Of a stretch of 64,000 nt of DNA, positions 25,310-34,235 are shown piece after piece; position 1 is the stretch's first letter, and the number at the start of each line of letters is the position of its first letter. The notes under the pieces were generated by a model. That model saw only the letters and a list, made by a program, of their open reading frames with translations, searched no databases and was not told where the DNA came from. The stretch lies in contig JAYPQK010000013.1 of the NCBI GenBank assembly GCA_038131955.1, forward strand, positions 62,001-126,000, given 5' to 3'. This DNA comes from SHAN690 sp038131955. Its GTDB lineage: Bacteria; Bacteroidota; Bacteroidia; Flavobacteriales_G; Salibacteraceae. The position numbers and the translations under genes were made by a program.

Positions 25310-26776
25310 TCAACTAAGGAATCGGATCGCCTTATGGATATACTCACTCAACACCACATCATCCTCCACGAAAGGCACGTATTCTCTGAGGTTGGTGCGA
25401 AGTTCTTCCAATTTAGGAGAGCTCTTTCCTTCACGAAAATCTGCGGCTTGGGCTGCGCATAACAATTCGATCGCGTTCACCTTGATAAGGTTACGATATA
25501 CCCGAAGCGCCTTCGTAGCCGCATTCGCTCCCATACTCACATGGTCTTCTTGTCCATTGGAACTATCGATCGTATCCACCGAAGCCGGTGTGCACAGCTG
25601 CTTATTCTGACTCACCACAGAGGCAGCCGTATACTGGGCGATCATGAAGCCACTGTTGAGACCCGGATTAGCTACGAGATAGGCAGGTAGGCCTCTCTGC
25701 CCTCCTACTAACTTATAGACCCGTCGTTCGGAGATACTCGCCAATTCAGCCAACGCCACAGCGAGGTGGTCTAGCACCAATGCCAAGGGTTGTCCATGAA
25801 AATTACCTGCCGAGATGATCTTATCCTCTTCAGGGATGAGCGTAGGATTATCCGTTACAGCATTGATCTCCGTCTCCACTACGCCGCGCACATAATCGAT
25901 GGCATCGAGCGAAGCACCGTGTACTTGAGGTATACATCGGAAGGAATAGGGATCTTGCACGTGCTTCTTCTTCTGAGCGATCCAATGACTTCCCGCTAAT
26001 AACGAGAGCATTTTATTCGCTACACGCACCTGTCCTTGATGAGGGCGCAAGGCATGTACGGCCGGATCAAAAGGTTCGGGTCTTCCATCATAGGCGTCCA
26101 AAGCCAAAGCAGCAATTGCGTGCAATTGGTCCTCATGTCTTGCAAACTGCCCCAAGATATAGGTAGCATAACCAGACATGAATTGGGTTCCGTTCAATAG
26201 AGCCAAACCTTCCTTCGCGCCGAGTTCTATCGTTTCCAGACCTTCCGCGGCCAAAGCTTCCTTCGCGGAAGTAAGATTTCCATCGTAGTGCACCTCTCCT
26301 AGTCCGAGCAGTGGTAAGGCCAAATGCGCCAATGGCGCCAAGTCACCCGATGCCCCTAAAGAGCCCTGCTCATAGACAACGGGAAGAATCTCGTGGTTGT
26401 ACAGATCAAGCAGACCTTGAACCGTTTGGAGACGAACGCCTGAATGCCCTTTTGAAAGTCCGAGGACCTTCAGGACCAACATGTACTGTACGATCTCCGT
26501 ATCAACCTGATCACCTACGCCGCAGGCGTGCGACTTGACCAAGTTCTCCTGCAATGTCCCGAGGTCATCCCGACTGATCTCCATATCGCACAAGCTGCCG
26601 AAGCCCGTATTGATCCCGTAGATTGGGTGATCGGCTCGTTCAATGAAATCTTCTAGAAATGCTCTGCCCTTCTTGATACGATCGATCAAGCCTTCAGATA
26701 GCTCAAGTTCCTCGCCCGAGTGGACGAGATCACGAATGTCTTCGACGGAATAGTGGCGGTGGTCGAGTTCGATCAT
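25310..26776 (-). CDS. hutH: Histidine ammonia-lyase
   Basis: A 488-residue enzyme that removes ammonia from histidine to give urocanate, the first step of histidine degradation. Start chosen at ATG 26776. Catalytic features: YGINTGFGSL near residue 52, the SHACGVG stretch, the MIO-forming ASG triad in GSLGASGDLAPLAHL (about residues 141-143), and GQEDHVSMG, whose glutamate fits a histidine rather than a tyrosine or phenylalanine lyase. Its start overlaps the hisS stop by one base (TGATG), so the two are coupled. hutU and hutI are not in this window. Confidence 0.93.
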   Translation of the reverse strand: MIELDHRHYSVEDIRDLVHSGEELELSEGLIDRIKKGRAFLEDFIERADHPIYGINTGFGSLCDMEISRDDLGTLQENLVKSHACGVGDQVDTEIVQYMLVLKVLGLSKGHSGVRLQTVQGLLDLYNHEILPVVYEQGSLGASGDLAPLAHLALPLLGLGEVHYDGNLTSAKEALAAEGLETIELGAKEGLALLNGTQFMSGYATYILGQFARHEDQLHAIAALALDAYDGRPEPFDPAVHALRPHQGQVRVANKMLSLLAGSHWIAQKKKHVQDPYSFRCIPQVHGASLDAIDYVRGVVETEINAVTDNPTLIPEEDKIISAGNFHGQPLALVLDHLAVALAELASISERRVYKLVGGQRGLPAYLVANPGLNSGFMIAQYTAASVVSQNKQLCTPASVDTIDSSNGQEDHVSMGANAATKALRVYRNLIKVNAIELLCAAQAADFREGKSSPKLEELRTNLREYVPFVEDDVVLSEYIHKAIRFLS

Positions 26777-28146
26777 CAACGAAGAGTTTCGGCCATAAAA
26801 GAAGTCAATTCTTTCTGTGCTACCAACTTCTGTTCACCCGTCCGCATATTTTTTACAGAGGCAGTCCGATTGTTCATCTCCTCCTCGCCGATCATCACTA
26901 CCATGGTCACGCCCTTATCATTGGCGTACTTCATCTGCTTCTTCATCCTGGCCGGATCGGGATAAACCTCAGCAGAAATGCCTTCACTTCGGATATCGGC
27001 AGCCAATCCTAGACAAGGCAGCACTTCCTTTTCGCCGAAGTTGACAAACATTACCTCGCTGGTGGCTTGGATGGAATCCGGAAAGAGGCCCTTCGCTTCC
27101 ATGAGATCGTAGATACGATCAGCACCCAGGCTTACGCCTACTCCGCTCATTCCTTTCAATCCGAAAATTCCGGTCAGGTCGTCATAGCGCCCTCCCCCAC
27201 AAATGCTGGACGGAAACTCTGCATGTCCGACCTCAATGATGGCTCCGGTGTAGTAGTTGAGTCCACGTGCCAAAGTAAGATCCAGCTCCACCTTTTCTCT
27301 TACTGCCTCAGGTAGTGCATTGAGCAAGGTCTTGACCTCTTGCATTCCCTTGTAGGCTTCCTCCACTCCGGTAACCGCACCTGAAAGCATCTTCAGGGTA
27401 CCAAATGGCTCGCCCTTCAGTTTGATCAAGTTCAAAGCCTTCTTCACTCCAGCTTCCGGTAATCCGTTGCGAAGCATCTCCTCCTTCACACCGTCCACCC
27501 CGATCTTATCGAGCTTATCAATCGCCACGGTCATCTGAGTGAAGTAACCGCTCAGTCTAGCCGACTCGGCAATACCACTCAGGATCTTTCGGTTGTTGAT
27601 GCGGATCTTGATATCACCCAAGCCAAGCTGATTGAACACATCATCAATAATGCAAAGGAGTTCAGCTTCATTCAGGAGACTGTCACTTCCGATGACATCC
27701 ACGTCGCACTGATAGAATTCTCGATAGCGGCCTTTTTGAGGTCGATCCGCTCGCCACACCGGCTGGATCTGGAAGCGCTTGAATGGAAAACTCAGTTCAT
27801 TCTGGTTCTGCACAACGAAGCGTGCAAAGGGAACGGTCAAATCGTAGCGCAAAGCCCGATCGCTGATCTCCATGGATAGACCTTGGGAATCTCGAGCCTT
27901 GATCTTTTCATCGCTCGCCTTGCTCAAGTAATCCCCGTTATTAAGGATCTTGTAAATGAGTTTATCCCCTTCCTCGCCGTATTTCCCCAACAAGGTATCC
28001 AAGTTCTCCATCGCCGGCGTCTCGATCGGCACATAGCCGTATGACTGGAACACCTTGCGAGCAGTATCAAAGATGAACTGACGCTTCAAGCTCTGCTGCG
28101 GAAGAAAGTCCCGCGTTCCTTTCGGTATGGAAGGTTTTTGTCCCAT
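26776..28146 (-). CDS. hisS: Histidyl-tRNA synthetase
   Basis: A 456-residue class II synthetase that charges tRNA-His. Start chosen at ATG 28146; an in-frame TTG three codons earlier is less likely. Motif 1 (KGTRDFLPQQSLKRQFIF), motif 2 (QPVWRADRPQKGRYREFYQCD) and motif 3 (GVGVSLGADRIYDLM) are clear, as is the histidine-specific LARGLNYYTG block. A C-terminal anticodon-binding domain follows (FVNFGEKEVLPCLGLAADI). It is the first gene of a two-gene operon with hutH. Confidence 0.96.
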   Translation of the reverse strand: MGQKPSIPKGTRDFLPQQSLKRQFIFDTARKVFQSYGYVPIETPAMENLDTLLGKYGEEGDKLIYKILNNGDYLSKASDEKIKARDSQGLSMEISDRALRYDLTVPFARFVVQNQNELSFPFKRFQIQPVWRADRPQKGRYREFYQCDVDVIGSDSLLNEAELLCIIDDVFNQLGLGDIKIRINNRKILSGIAESARLSGYFTQMTVAIDKLDKIGVDGVKEEMLRNGLPEAGVKKALNLIKLKGEPFGTLKMLSGAVTGVEEAYKGMQEVKTLLNALPEAVREKVELDLTLARGLNYYTGAIIEVGHAEFPSSICGGGRYDDLTGIFGLKGMSGVGVSLGADRIYDLMEAKGLFPDSIQATSEVMFVNFGEKEVLPCLGLAADIRSEGISAEVYPDPARMKKQMKYANDKGVTMVVMIGEEEMNNRTASVKNMRTGEQKLVAQKELTSFMAETLR

Positions 28147-28550
28147 GGAGCGCAAAGGAATGACTTAATTAGATAATCAGAAAATTAGGGGATTAGATAA
28201 TCAGAGAATTAGACGATTAGATCATCAAACCATTTGACTATTCGACCACTCAACTACTTGACCACTCGCCGAAGGCGAGCAAGTTTGAGCACTTGACTTC
28301 TCACCCGAAAAGATATGTCGCAGCCACGCAGCTTTTAGTGGTTTCTCGGTTTCCCCACGTTATAGATGTGCCGCACCTACGGCGCTTGCACTTACTCAAA
28401 GTTCCACTCGACCGATCACCGTTCACCGTTCACTTTCTAATTACTCGACTATTTGACCCTTAGATCACGCCACCAATTGAGATTGAGATTGAGATTGAGG
28501 TTGAGGTTGCAGTTGTGATTAAACATTGAGTATTGATCATTGAACATTAC
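28147..28550. repeat. Mosaic of low-complexity and dispersed repeat phrases
   Basis: No gene is seen in this 404-base spacer. From left to right: TTAGATAATCAGA/AATTAG units (about 28168-28225), a relative of which, inverted, closes the window; TTTGACTATTCGACCACTC phrases; a hairpin CTCGCC-GAA-GGCGAG (28266-28280); a TTATAGATGTGCCGCACC phrase (about 28360-28390) of a kind common in Flavobacteriia spacers; short ACCGTTCACCGTTCAC repeats; and a hexanucleotide tract (TTGAGA)3(TTGAGG)2 at 28478-28507. Confidence 0.65.
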
Positions 28551-30239
28551 TCAGACCTTCCCAAGCTTCTTATACCGAATCCGCTTCGGTCCCTCATCTC
28601 CCAATCGCTTCTTTCGGTTCTCCTCGTACTCGCTGTAGCTTCCTTCGAAGTAGTAGACCTGGCTGTTGCCTTCAAAAGCAAGAATGTGTGTACAAATACG
28701 ATCCAAGAACCAGCGGTCGTGGCTGATGACCACTGCACAACCCGCGAAGTTTTCCAGCGCTTCTTCCAAAGCACGGAGGGTGTTCACATCCAGGTCGTTG
28801 GTCGGCTCATCGAGAAGCAACACGTTGGCTCCTTCCTTCAAGGTCATAGCCAAGTGCAAGCGATTCCGCTCACCACCTGAGAGCACATTCACCTTCTTTC
28901 CTTGATCGTTACCGCTGAAGTTGAACTTCGATACGTATGCGCGTGAATTGATCTCACGACCTCCGAGGTCGATGTGCTCATTTCCTCCCGAGATCACTTC
29001 ATACACGGTCTTGCTAGGATCAATCTCTTCGTGGGCTTGATCCACGTAGGCTACCTTGACGGTCTCGCCGACCTTGAATTCACCCGCATCCGGGGTCTGC
29101 TGCCCCATGATCATACGGAAGAGGGTCGTCTTTCCTGCTCCGTTAGGACCAATGATACCGACGATACCGGCCGGTGGTAGCTTGAAGTTCAAGTTTTCAT
29201 ACAACAGTCGATCATCAAATCCTTTTGCCACGTCGATGGCTTCAATGACGTTGCTGCCCAAGCGCGGTCCGGGTGGGATGTAGATCTCGAGTCTTTCCTC
29301 TTGACTCTTCTGCTCTTCTGAAAGCATCTTGTCGTAATTAGCAAGACGTGCCTTGCTCTTCGAATGCCTTCCCTTGGGCGACATACGCACCCATTCCAAT
29401 TCTCGTTCAAGGGTCTTGCGTCGCTTGCTCGCTTGCTTTTCTTCTTGAGCTAAACGCTTCGACTTCTGCTCGAGCCAAGAGCTGTAATTCCCCTTCCAAG
29501 GAATACCTTCTCCACGGTCAAGTTCTAAAATCCATCCCGCTACGTTATCCAAGAAGTAACGGTCGTGCGTGATCGCAATGACGGTACCTGCATACTCTTG
29601 AAGGTGGTGCTCCAACCACTCAACGGACTCCGCATCCAAGTGGTTCGTTGGTTCATCCAGCAATAGGATATCGGGCTGTTGGATCAAGAGACGGCAAAGC
29701 GCCACTCGTCTGCGCTCACCACCCGACAGATTCTTAATCGGCGTATCCCCTTCTGGCGTACGGAGGGCATCCATGGCACGCTCCAGCTTTGAATCTAGTT
29801 CCCAAGCACCCACCGCATCGATCTTATCCTGCAGCTTTCCTTGGCGTGCCATGAGTTTCTCCATCTTATCCGGATCCTCATAGTTCTCCGGAAGCCCAAA
29901 GTCATTGTTGATCTGTTCGTACTCCTCGAGCAACTTGGTGATCTCCGACGCTCCCTCCTTCACTACTTCCATGACCGTCTTCGACTCATCGAGTTGCGGC
30001 TCTTGTTCGAGGTAGCCAACGGAATAACCCTCACTGAAACTCAGATCTCCTTGGAAGTCTTTATCGACCCCGGCAATGATCTTCAACAGAGAAGACTTAC
30101 CCGAACCATTGAGACCGAGGATACCGATCTTGGCTCCGTAGAAAAAGGAGAGGTAGATATTCTTGAGTACCTGCTTTTGCGGCGGGTAGATCTTGCTTAC
30201 CCCTTGAAGCGAGAAAATGATCTTTTTATCGTCTGACAT
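28551..30239 (-). CDS. ettA: ABC-F protein EttA (energy-dependent translational throttle)
   Basis: A 562-residue cytosolic ATPase with two ABC domains and no membrane part. Walker A motifs are GLNGSGKSS near residue 41 and GPNGAGKTT in the second half; signature motifs are LSGGERRRVAL and LSGGERNRLHLAM; Walker B motifs are ILLLDEPTNHLD and VLLLDEPTNDLD. Between them lies the arm and linker rich in K and E (KRLAQEEKQASKRRKTLE). EttA binds the ribosomal E site and couples translation to ATP level. It is a single gene; a TACTTTTG promoter-like element lies 20 bases upstream. Confidence 0.94.
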   Translation of the reverse strand: MSDDKKIIFSLQGVSKIYPPQKQVLKNIYLSFFYGAKIGILGLNGSGKSSLLKIIAGVDKDFQGDLSFSEGYSVGYLEQEPQLDESKTVMEVVKEGASEITKLLEEYEQINNDFGLPENYEDPDKMEKLMARQGKLQDKIDAVGAWELDSKLERAMDALRTPEGDTPIKNLSGGERRRVALCRLLIQQPDILLLDEPTNHLDAESVEWLEHHLQEYAGTVIAITHDRYFLDNVAGWILELDRGEGIPWKGNYSSWLEQKSKRLAQEEKQASKRRKTLERELEWVRMSPKGRHSKSKARLANYDKMLSEEQKSQEERLEIYIPPGPRLGSNVIEAIDVAKGFDDRLLYENLNFKLPPAGIVGIIGPNGAGKTTLFRMIMGQQTPDAGEFKVGETVKVAYVDQAHEEIDPSKTVYEVISGGNEHIDLGGREINSRAYVSKFNFSGNDQGKKVNVLSGGERNRLHLAMTLKEGANVLLLDEPTNDLDVNTLRALEEALENFAGCAVVISHDRWFLDRICTHILAFEGNSQVYYFEGSYSEYEENRKKRLGDEGPKRIRYKKLGKV

Positions 30240-30259
30240 GCGGTCGTATTTAGGACGAC

Positions 30260-30267
30260 CAAAAGTA
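30260..30267 (-). promoter_or_regulatory. Candidate -7 promoter element for ettA
   Basis: The minus strand reads TACTTTTG, a full match to TAnnTTTG, 20 bases before the ATG at 30239. Confidence 0.45.
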
Positions 30268-30287
30268 GCAGACTGCGCGTAGCTCGC

Positions 30288-31673
30288 CTAGAATCTGAAA
30301 TAAATAAACGGCTGCGAGTCGCTAATGGCCAATTGCCCTAGACAGAGTAGTATAAAAAGGAAGGACATCAGCGTCTTCACCACCATACGGTTTCCGTCAT
30401 CGCCGTGGTAGTGACGGGCGGCATCGTGAAGATTGGGAGGAAGAAAAGCAAAGGCCACAGCAACGGCCAAGGTGAGCCATTCACGCGAGGTCACTTCAAA
30501 GTCGATCCGTGGATCCCACCGAAACAACTCGGAAAAGTAATGCAAAGACGCACCGAGATCCGGAGCACGGAACCATACCCATCCGAGCATGACCAAGGCA
30601 AACGTCAGCAAGCCTCCTACCCAGGGATTATTCCGTCGGAAAAAGGGAGTATAACGATCTACGGTAATAAAGAAGCCGTGCCAGACGCCCCAGATCAGAA
30701 AGTTCCAACTGGCGCCGTGCCAGAGTCCTGATAGGAGAAAGACGACCCAAAGGTTCCGGATGGTCTTCCCATGTCCGTGAAGATTTCCACCTAGGGGATA
30801 ATAGAGATAGTCGCGCATCCATTGACTGAGCGTCATGTGCCATTTTCGCCAGAAGGACCGAAACCCGAACGCTGCGTAGGGCCAATCGAAGTTCTCGGGC
30901 AACTTGAACCCCATCATCAGGCCAAGACCGATCGCCATGTCACTGTAAGCACTGAAGTCGAAGTAGATTTGGAAGGTGAATCCGAGCAATCCTACCAGGG
31001 CATTCAACATCCCCAGATCATCTGCCGCAAACGCATGATCGGCTAGTAGCGCCAACACGTCCGCGATCAGCACCTTCTTGGCCAAGCCAAGGGCAAATCG
31101 TTGGAACCCCGCCAATCGTAGCACCCAAGTCTCATTCTCTGTACGGTCACGGATCTGATGAGCGATATCCTTGAAGCGGACGATCGGTCCCGCGATCAGC
31201 TGAGGGAACAGGGCAACAAAGAGCAGGTAGTCGAAATACGAATCCGCCCTCTCCGCATCGCCGCGGTAGACATCGATGAGGTAGCTGATCTTCTGAAAGG
31301 TGAAGAAAGAAATACCCAAGGGCAAGGCGATCTCCATGTAGGACGGGAAATTGAATCCAACGGATTCAGCAATGACCCGGGCATTATCAACGAAGAAGTT
31401 GAAGTACTTGAAGACAAAGAGGGTAAGCAAATTGACTCCAACTCCGACGGCTAGCCAAGCCTTTCCTTCTCCCGGTTTGAGTCGAAAGGATATCACAAAG
31501 TCCATCGCTGCGCTTGCCACTAGGACGAAGAAGAACATAGGAGCGCCCCAGGCATAGAACACCAAACTACCAAGCAGGGTAATGGCGTTCTTCCACTTCG
31601 ATGGCGTCACCAAGTAGACCGCCAAGAAGATCGGAAGGAACCACACCAGGAATATCACGGAGCTAAAAAGCAC
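30288..31673 (-). CDS. MBOAT family O-acyltransferase (AlgI-like)
   Basis: A 461-residue inner-membrane protein with about ten or more membrane segments. It opens with MLFSSVIFLVWFLPIFLAVY and has the AlgI/DltB signatures LGISFFTFQKISYLIDVYRG, DYLLFVALFPQLIAGPIVR and FWRKWHMTLSQWMRDYLYYPLGG. The catalytic histidine lies in LLSGLWHGASWNFLIWG. Such proteins move acyl groups across the membrane onto an exported polysaccharide. The usual SGNH-hydrolase partner (AlgJ/AlgX-like) is not next to it, so the acceptor is unknown. Confidence 0.9.
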   Translation of the reverse strand: MLFSSVIFLVWFLPIFLAVYLVTPSKWKNAITLLGSLVFYAWGAPMFFFVLVASAAMDFVISFRLKPGEGKAWLAVGVGVNLLTLFVFKYFNFFVDNARVIAESVGFNFPSYMEIALPLGISFFTFQKISYLIDVYRGDAERADSYFDYLLFVALFPQLIAGPIVRFKDIAHQIRDRTENETWVLRLAGFQRFALGLAKKVLIADVLALLADHAFAADDLGMLNALVGLLGFTFQIYFDFSAYSDMAIGLGLMMGFKLPENFDWPYAAFGFRSFWRKWHMTLSQWMRDYLYYPLGGNLHGHGKTIRNLWVVFLLSGLWHGASWNFLIWGVWHGFFITVDRYTPFFRRNNPWVGGLLTFALVMLGWVWFRAPDLGASLHYFSELFRWDPRIDFEVTSREWLTLAVAVAFAFLPPNLHDAARHYHGDDGNRMVVKTLMSFLFILLCLGQLAISDSQPFIYFRF

Positions 31674-31707
31674 GGCTCTAAGGTAGTCTACCCGAGCTTA
31701 GGGCCAT

Positions 31708-32346
31708 TCAAGAATCAAAGCCATTATTGACGGCCCATCGAACCAGTCCGGCCACATTGGTGACCCCCACCTTCTTGAAGACATTCGACCGATGGCTTTC
31801 GATCGTATGTACGCTCAAGTGCACCCGTTCTGCAATCTCGCGCGTACTCAACCCCTCACACATCAAGCGGATCACCTCCTTCTCTCGGTCGCTGAGGTCT
31901 GGGAAAAGAGAACTTCCCTCTCCAGCGGTTTTCAGCCCCTGCATCTGTTTGTCCGCCTCCTCCGCTAGATATACTCCACCAGACATCACCGTTTCGATCG
32001 CCTTCAGCATCTCCTTTCTACTGGTGGTTTTGAGGATGTAGCCATCGGCGCCGTATTTCAGCATCTGCTTGATGAAGCGTTTCTCGTCGTACTGCGTCAG
32101 CGCCACCACCTTCACCTCCGGGTACTCATCCTTGAGTCTTTTCAAGCATTCGATCCCGTCCATGACCGGCATATTGATGTCGAGGAACACTACATTCGGA
32201 TGCACTTCTGAGACAAGATCAAGGCATTCTTCGCCATTCTCAGCCTCGCCCAAGATCTCTAAGCTTTCAGACGATTCGAGTGTAACCCGCATCCCCTGTC
32301 GGAAGATGGCGTGGTCATCGCACAATATGACGCCTATAGAACTCAT
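31708..32346 (-). CDS. Two-component response regulator, NarL/LuxR type
   Basis: A 212-residue regulator. Start chosen at ATG 32346, which shares one base with the kinase stop (TGATG). The receiver domain has the acidic pair ILCDDHAIF, the phospho-acceptor aspartate in VVFLDINMPVMDG and the lysine in GYILKT. A LuxR-type helix-turn-helix occupies the C-terminus (LSDREKEVIRLMCEGLSTRE, then HLSVHTIESHRSNVFKKVGV). It is the partner of the histidine kinase encoded immediately before it. Regulated genes are unknown. Confidence 0.94.
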   Translation of the reverse strand: MSSIGVILCDDHAIFRQGMRVTLESSESLEILGEAENGEECLDLVSEVHPNVVFLDINMPVMDGIECLKRLKDEYPEVKVVALTQYDEKRFIKQMLKYGADGYILKTTSRKEMLKAIETVMSGGVYLAEEADKQMQGLKTAGEGSSLFPDLSDREKEVIRLMCEGLSTREIAERVHLSVHTIESHRSNVFKKVGVTNVAGLVRWAVNNGFDS

Positions 32347-33386
32347 CACGCGGGAAATTCAAAACTAAATCGAACACCTTCCCCGGGCTTTGAATCTACA
32401 TCAAAGCTTCCCTGGAGGAAGTTGACTCGACTACGAAGACCTGACAAACCGAAGCTCGTCGCATCGTCGATCTTGGAAACGTCGAAGCCCTTTCCATCAT
32501 CTACATAATTCATGATCCACTGGTCGCCTTGGTCTCGGATCGTCAAGAGTATTTCCGAAGCTTCTGCATGCTTTATGGTATTGTTGACCAACTCCTGGAT
32601 GATTCGATAGATCATGACCTCTTTCTTCGTATCCAATCGCTCCGTAGGCTCCTTGTAGTCAAAGGTGATCTTGAGGTTAGAGGATGCTCGTACACGATCG
32701 AAAAAGTCCTCAATGCCTTCCATCAGACCTAACTTCATCAACACACCCGGCATCATATCATGAGCCACTCTACGCACTTCCGAATTCGCTCTATCCAAGG
32801 CCTCTTCCGTAGATCTCAAGAATTCGAGTTCTTCCAATTTCTGCACCTCGGCCACGATGTTGGTGATATGGAGCTTAGTCGCACTCAATAAGGCACCTAT
32901 ACTATCATGAAGATCGCGCGCTATGCGTTGCCGTTCTTCTTCTTGAGCATAGAGCATGGACTGGAGTGACATCACCTCCTTCTCCTTTTCTAGCGTCTTG
33001 ATCCTCTCTTGGGCGATCTCCTCCTTACGTCTGATGCGATATGCAAAGAACCAGACTGCAACTACAAGAGCGACACCAGCAGTGACTGCTAAGGCGATAA
33101 AAAGATTTCGCTGGGTTCTCGTAGCCTTGATCTCTGCCTGTTGTTTCTCTGTATCATATCGAACTTGCGCTTCTGCCAACGCATCAGACAACTTTACGCT
33201 GTAGAGAGAGTCGCCCAACACATCCATCTTCATAAGCACCTCATAGGCTTCATCGTACATCTCGCCTGAGGCCTGCTCTTTTTCATAGGTCGTTTGAGCG
33301 TGAGCTTGCAACGAACTCAGAAGAGTCAAAACCACCACACAAAGGGCGGAGATCAGATGACGCGAACGGAAAGTGCTGGATTTCAT
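32346..33386 (-). CDS. Sensor histidine kinase, NarX/DesK-like (HisKA_3)
   Basis: A 346-residue membrane kinase. Start chosen at ATG 33386, which opens a signal peptide (HLISALCVVVLTLLSSLQAHAQ); a longer frame runs back into the TPR gene. A short periplasmic helical segment of about 65 residues precedes one membrane helix (NLFIALAVTAGVALVVAVWFF). The H-box is RIARDLHDSIGALL with phospho-acceptor H160, followed by an HATPase domain (QELVNNTIKHAEAS, DDGKGFD, GLSGLRSRV). The sensor part is small, with no recognised ligand fold, which may be the remnant of a TPR sensor common in this group. Confidence 0.9.
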   Translation of the reverse strand: MKSSTFRSRHLISALCVVVLTLLSSLQAHAQTTYEKEQASGEMYDEAYEVLMKMDVLGDSLYSVKLSDALAEAQVRYDTEKQQAEIKATRTQRNLFIALAVTAGVALVVAVWFFAYRIRRKEEIAQERIKTLEKEKEVMSLQSMLYAQEEERQRIARDLHDSIGALLSATKLHITNIVAEVQKLEELEFLRSTEEALDRANSEVRRVAHDMMPGVLMKLGLMEGIEDFFDRVRASSNLKITFDYKEPTERLDTKKEVMIYRIIQELVNNTIKHAEASEILLTIRDQGDQWIMNYVDDGKGFDVSKIDDATSFGLSGLRSRVNFLQGSFDVDSKPGEGVRFSFEFPA

Positions 33387-33450
33387 AGCGGAAGACAAAC
33401 GTAAATGGCACGACCCGAACGATCTATCACGGAAAACCGCTAATCTTTCC

Positions 33451-34155
33451 TTAGGCCGCTTGAGAAGCGTAGGCCTCTCCTCCCCCCACATTGCCCTGCT
33501 CTCTCAGCTCCTTCGCTTTGAGCATATCCATGCGAGCACCGGCACGATCACCGATAGAGGCGCGGAATTTGGCGCGAACGTCAAACGCCTCGGAGTGCGT
33601 TGGGTCGACCTTGATGGCCTTGTTGAGGTCCGACATCGCTTTGTAATCCATATCCAGCAATCGGTAGATATGAGAACGCTTGAGGTAGAAAGCAGCGAAT
33701 TGATCATTGATCTCGATCGCTCGTGTAAGATCTTCCAAGGCCTTCTTGTGACGTAATGCCTTCATTCGAAGCAAGGCAAGTCGGTAGTAGTTCATGGCAT
33801 GGTTACCATCTAACTTCAATGCCTTAGTAAAGAATCGCTCAGCCTTGTCAAATTGCTTCTCGCGGATTGCGCGGAAGGCGATGTCTTCGAGGTGCTTCTT
33901 CCATGCCTTGACATGGTTGTTCTTCACATAATGCAGAAGCGACTCATCTTCGATGATCAACTTGCCTTCTTTGGAGATCAGCATCAAGTAAGACTCTTTG
34001 CAGGTAATCTCAAGCTCCTGCTGCCAGTCTTCACCTCGTAGGTAAGCGTCCCAAACGCGCTTTGCTTGTTGGATCACTTGTTGCCAAGCCACATCCGAAA
34101 AGTGGGCTGGACGATCGAAAGAGTTCAGAAAAAGGTTCAATTCGTTGGTACTCAT
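33451..34155 (-). CDS. Tetratricopeptide-repeat protein
   Basis: A 234-residue soluble protein. The first 75 residues are helical, without clear similarity. Residues 85-210 hold about four TPR units (KQFDKAERFFTKALKLDGN, HKKALEDLTRAIEINDQ, DYKAMSDLNKAIKVDPT, DRAGARMDMLKAKELREQ). No signal peptide. It lies 64 bases upstream of the histidine kinase gene on the same strand and may be co-transcribed with it. TPR units bind partner proteins; the partner is unknown. Confidence 0.82.
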   Translation of the reverse strand: MSTNELNLFLNSFDRPAHFSDVAWQQVIQQAKRVWDAYLRGEDWQQELEITCKESYLMLISKEGKLIIEDESLLHYVKNNHVKAWKKHLEDIAFRAIREKQFDKAERFFTKALKLDGNHAMNYYRLALLRMKALRHKKALEDLTRAIEINDQFAAFYLKRSHIYRLLDMDYKAMSDLNKAIKVDPTHSEAFDVRAKFRASIGDRAGARMDMLKAKELREQGNVGGGEAYASQAA

Positions 34156-34235
34156 GGCTTCAGATTTTTAGGTTGTTTGATCAATCTGAAACCAAAGCTC
34201 TTGGGGCAGAACGTAATGTATTTACGTTGTTATTT

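Noticed and set aside
33387..33491. N-terminal extension of the histidine kinase
   Set aside because: It overlaps the TPR gene's coding sequence and precedes a clear signal peptide that starts at ATG 33386.
34212..34231. AACGTAA/TTACGTT hairpin between the RsmI-like and TPR genes
   Set aside because: On the transcribed (minus) strand the stem is not followed by a T-run, so a terminator call is not supported.
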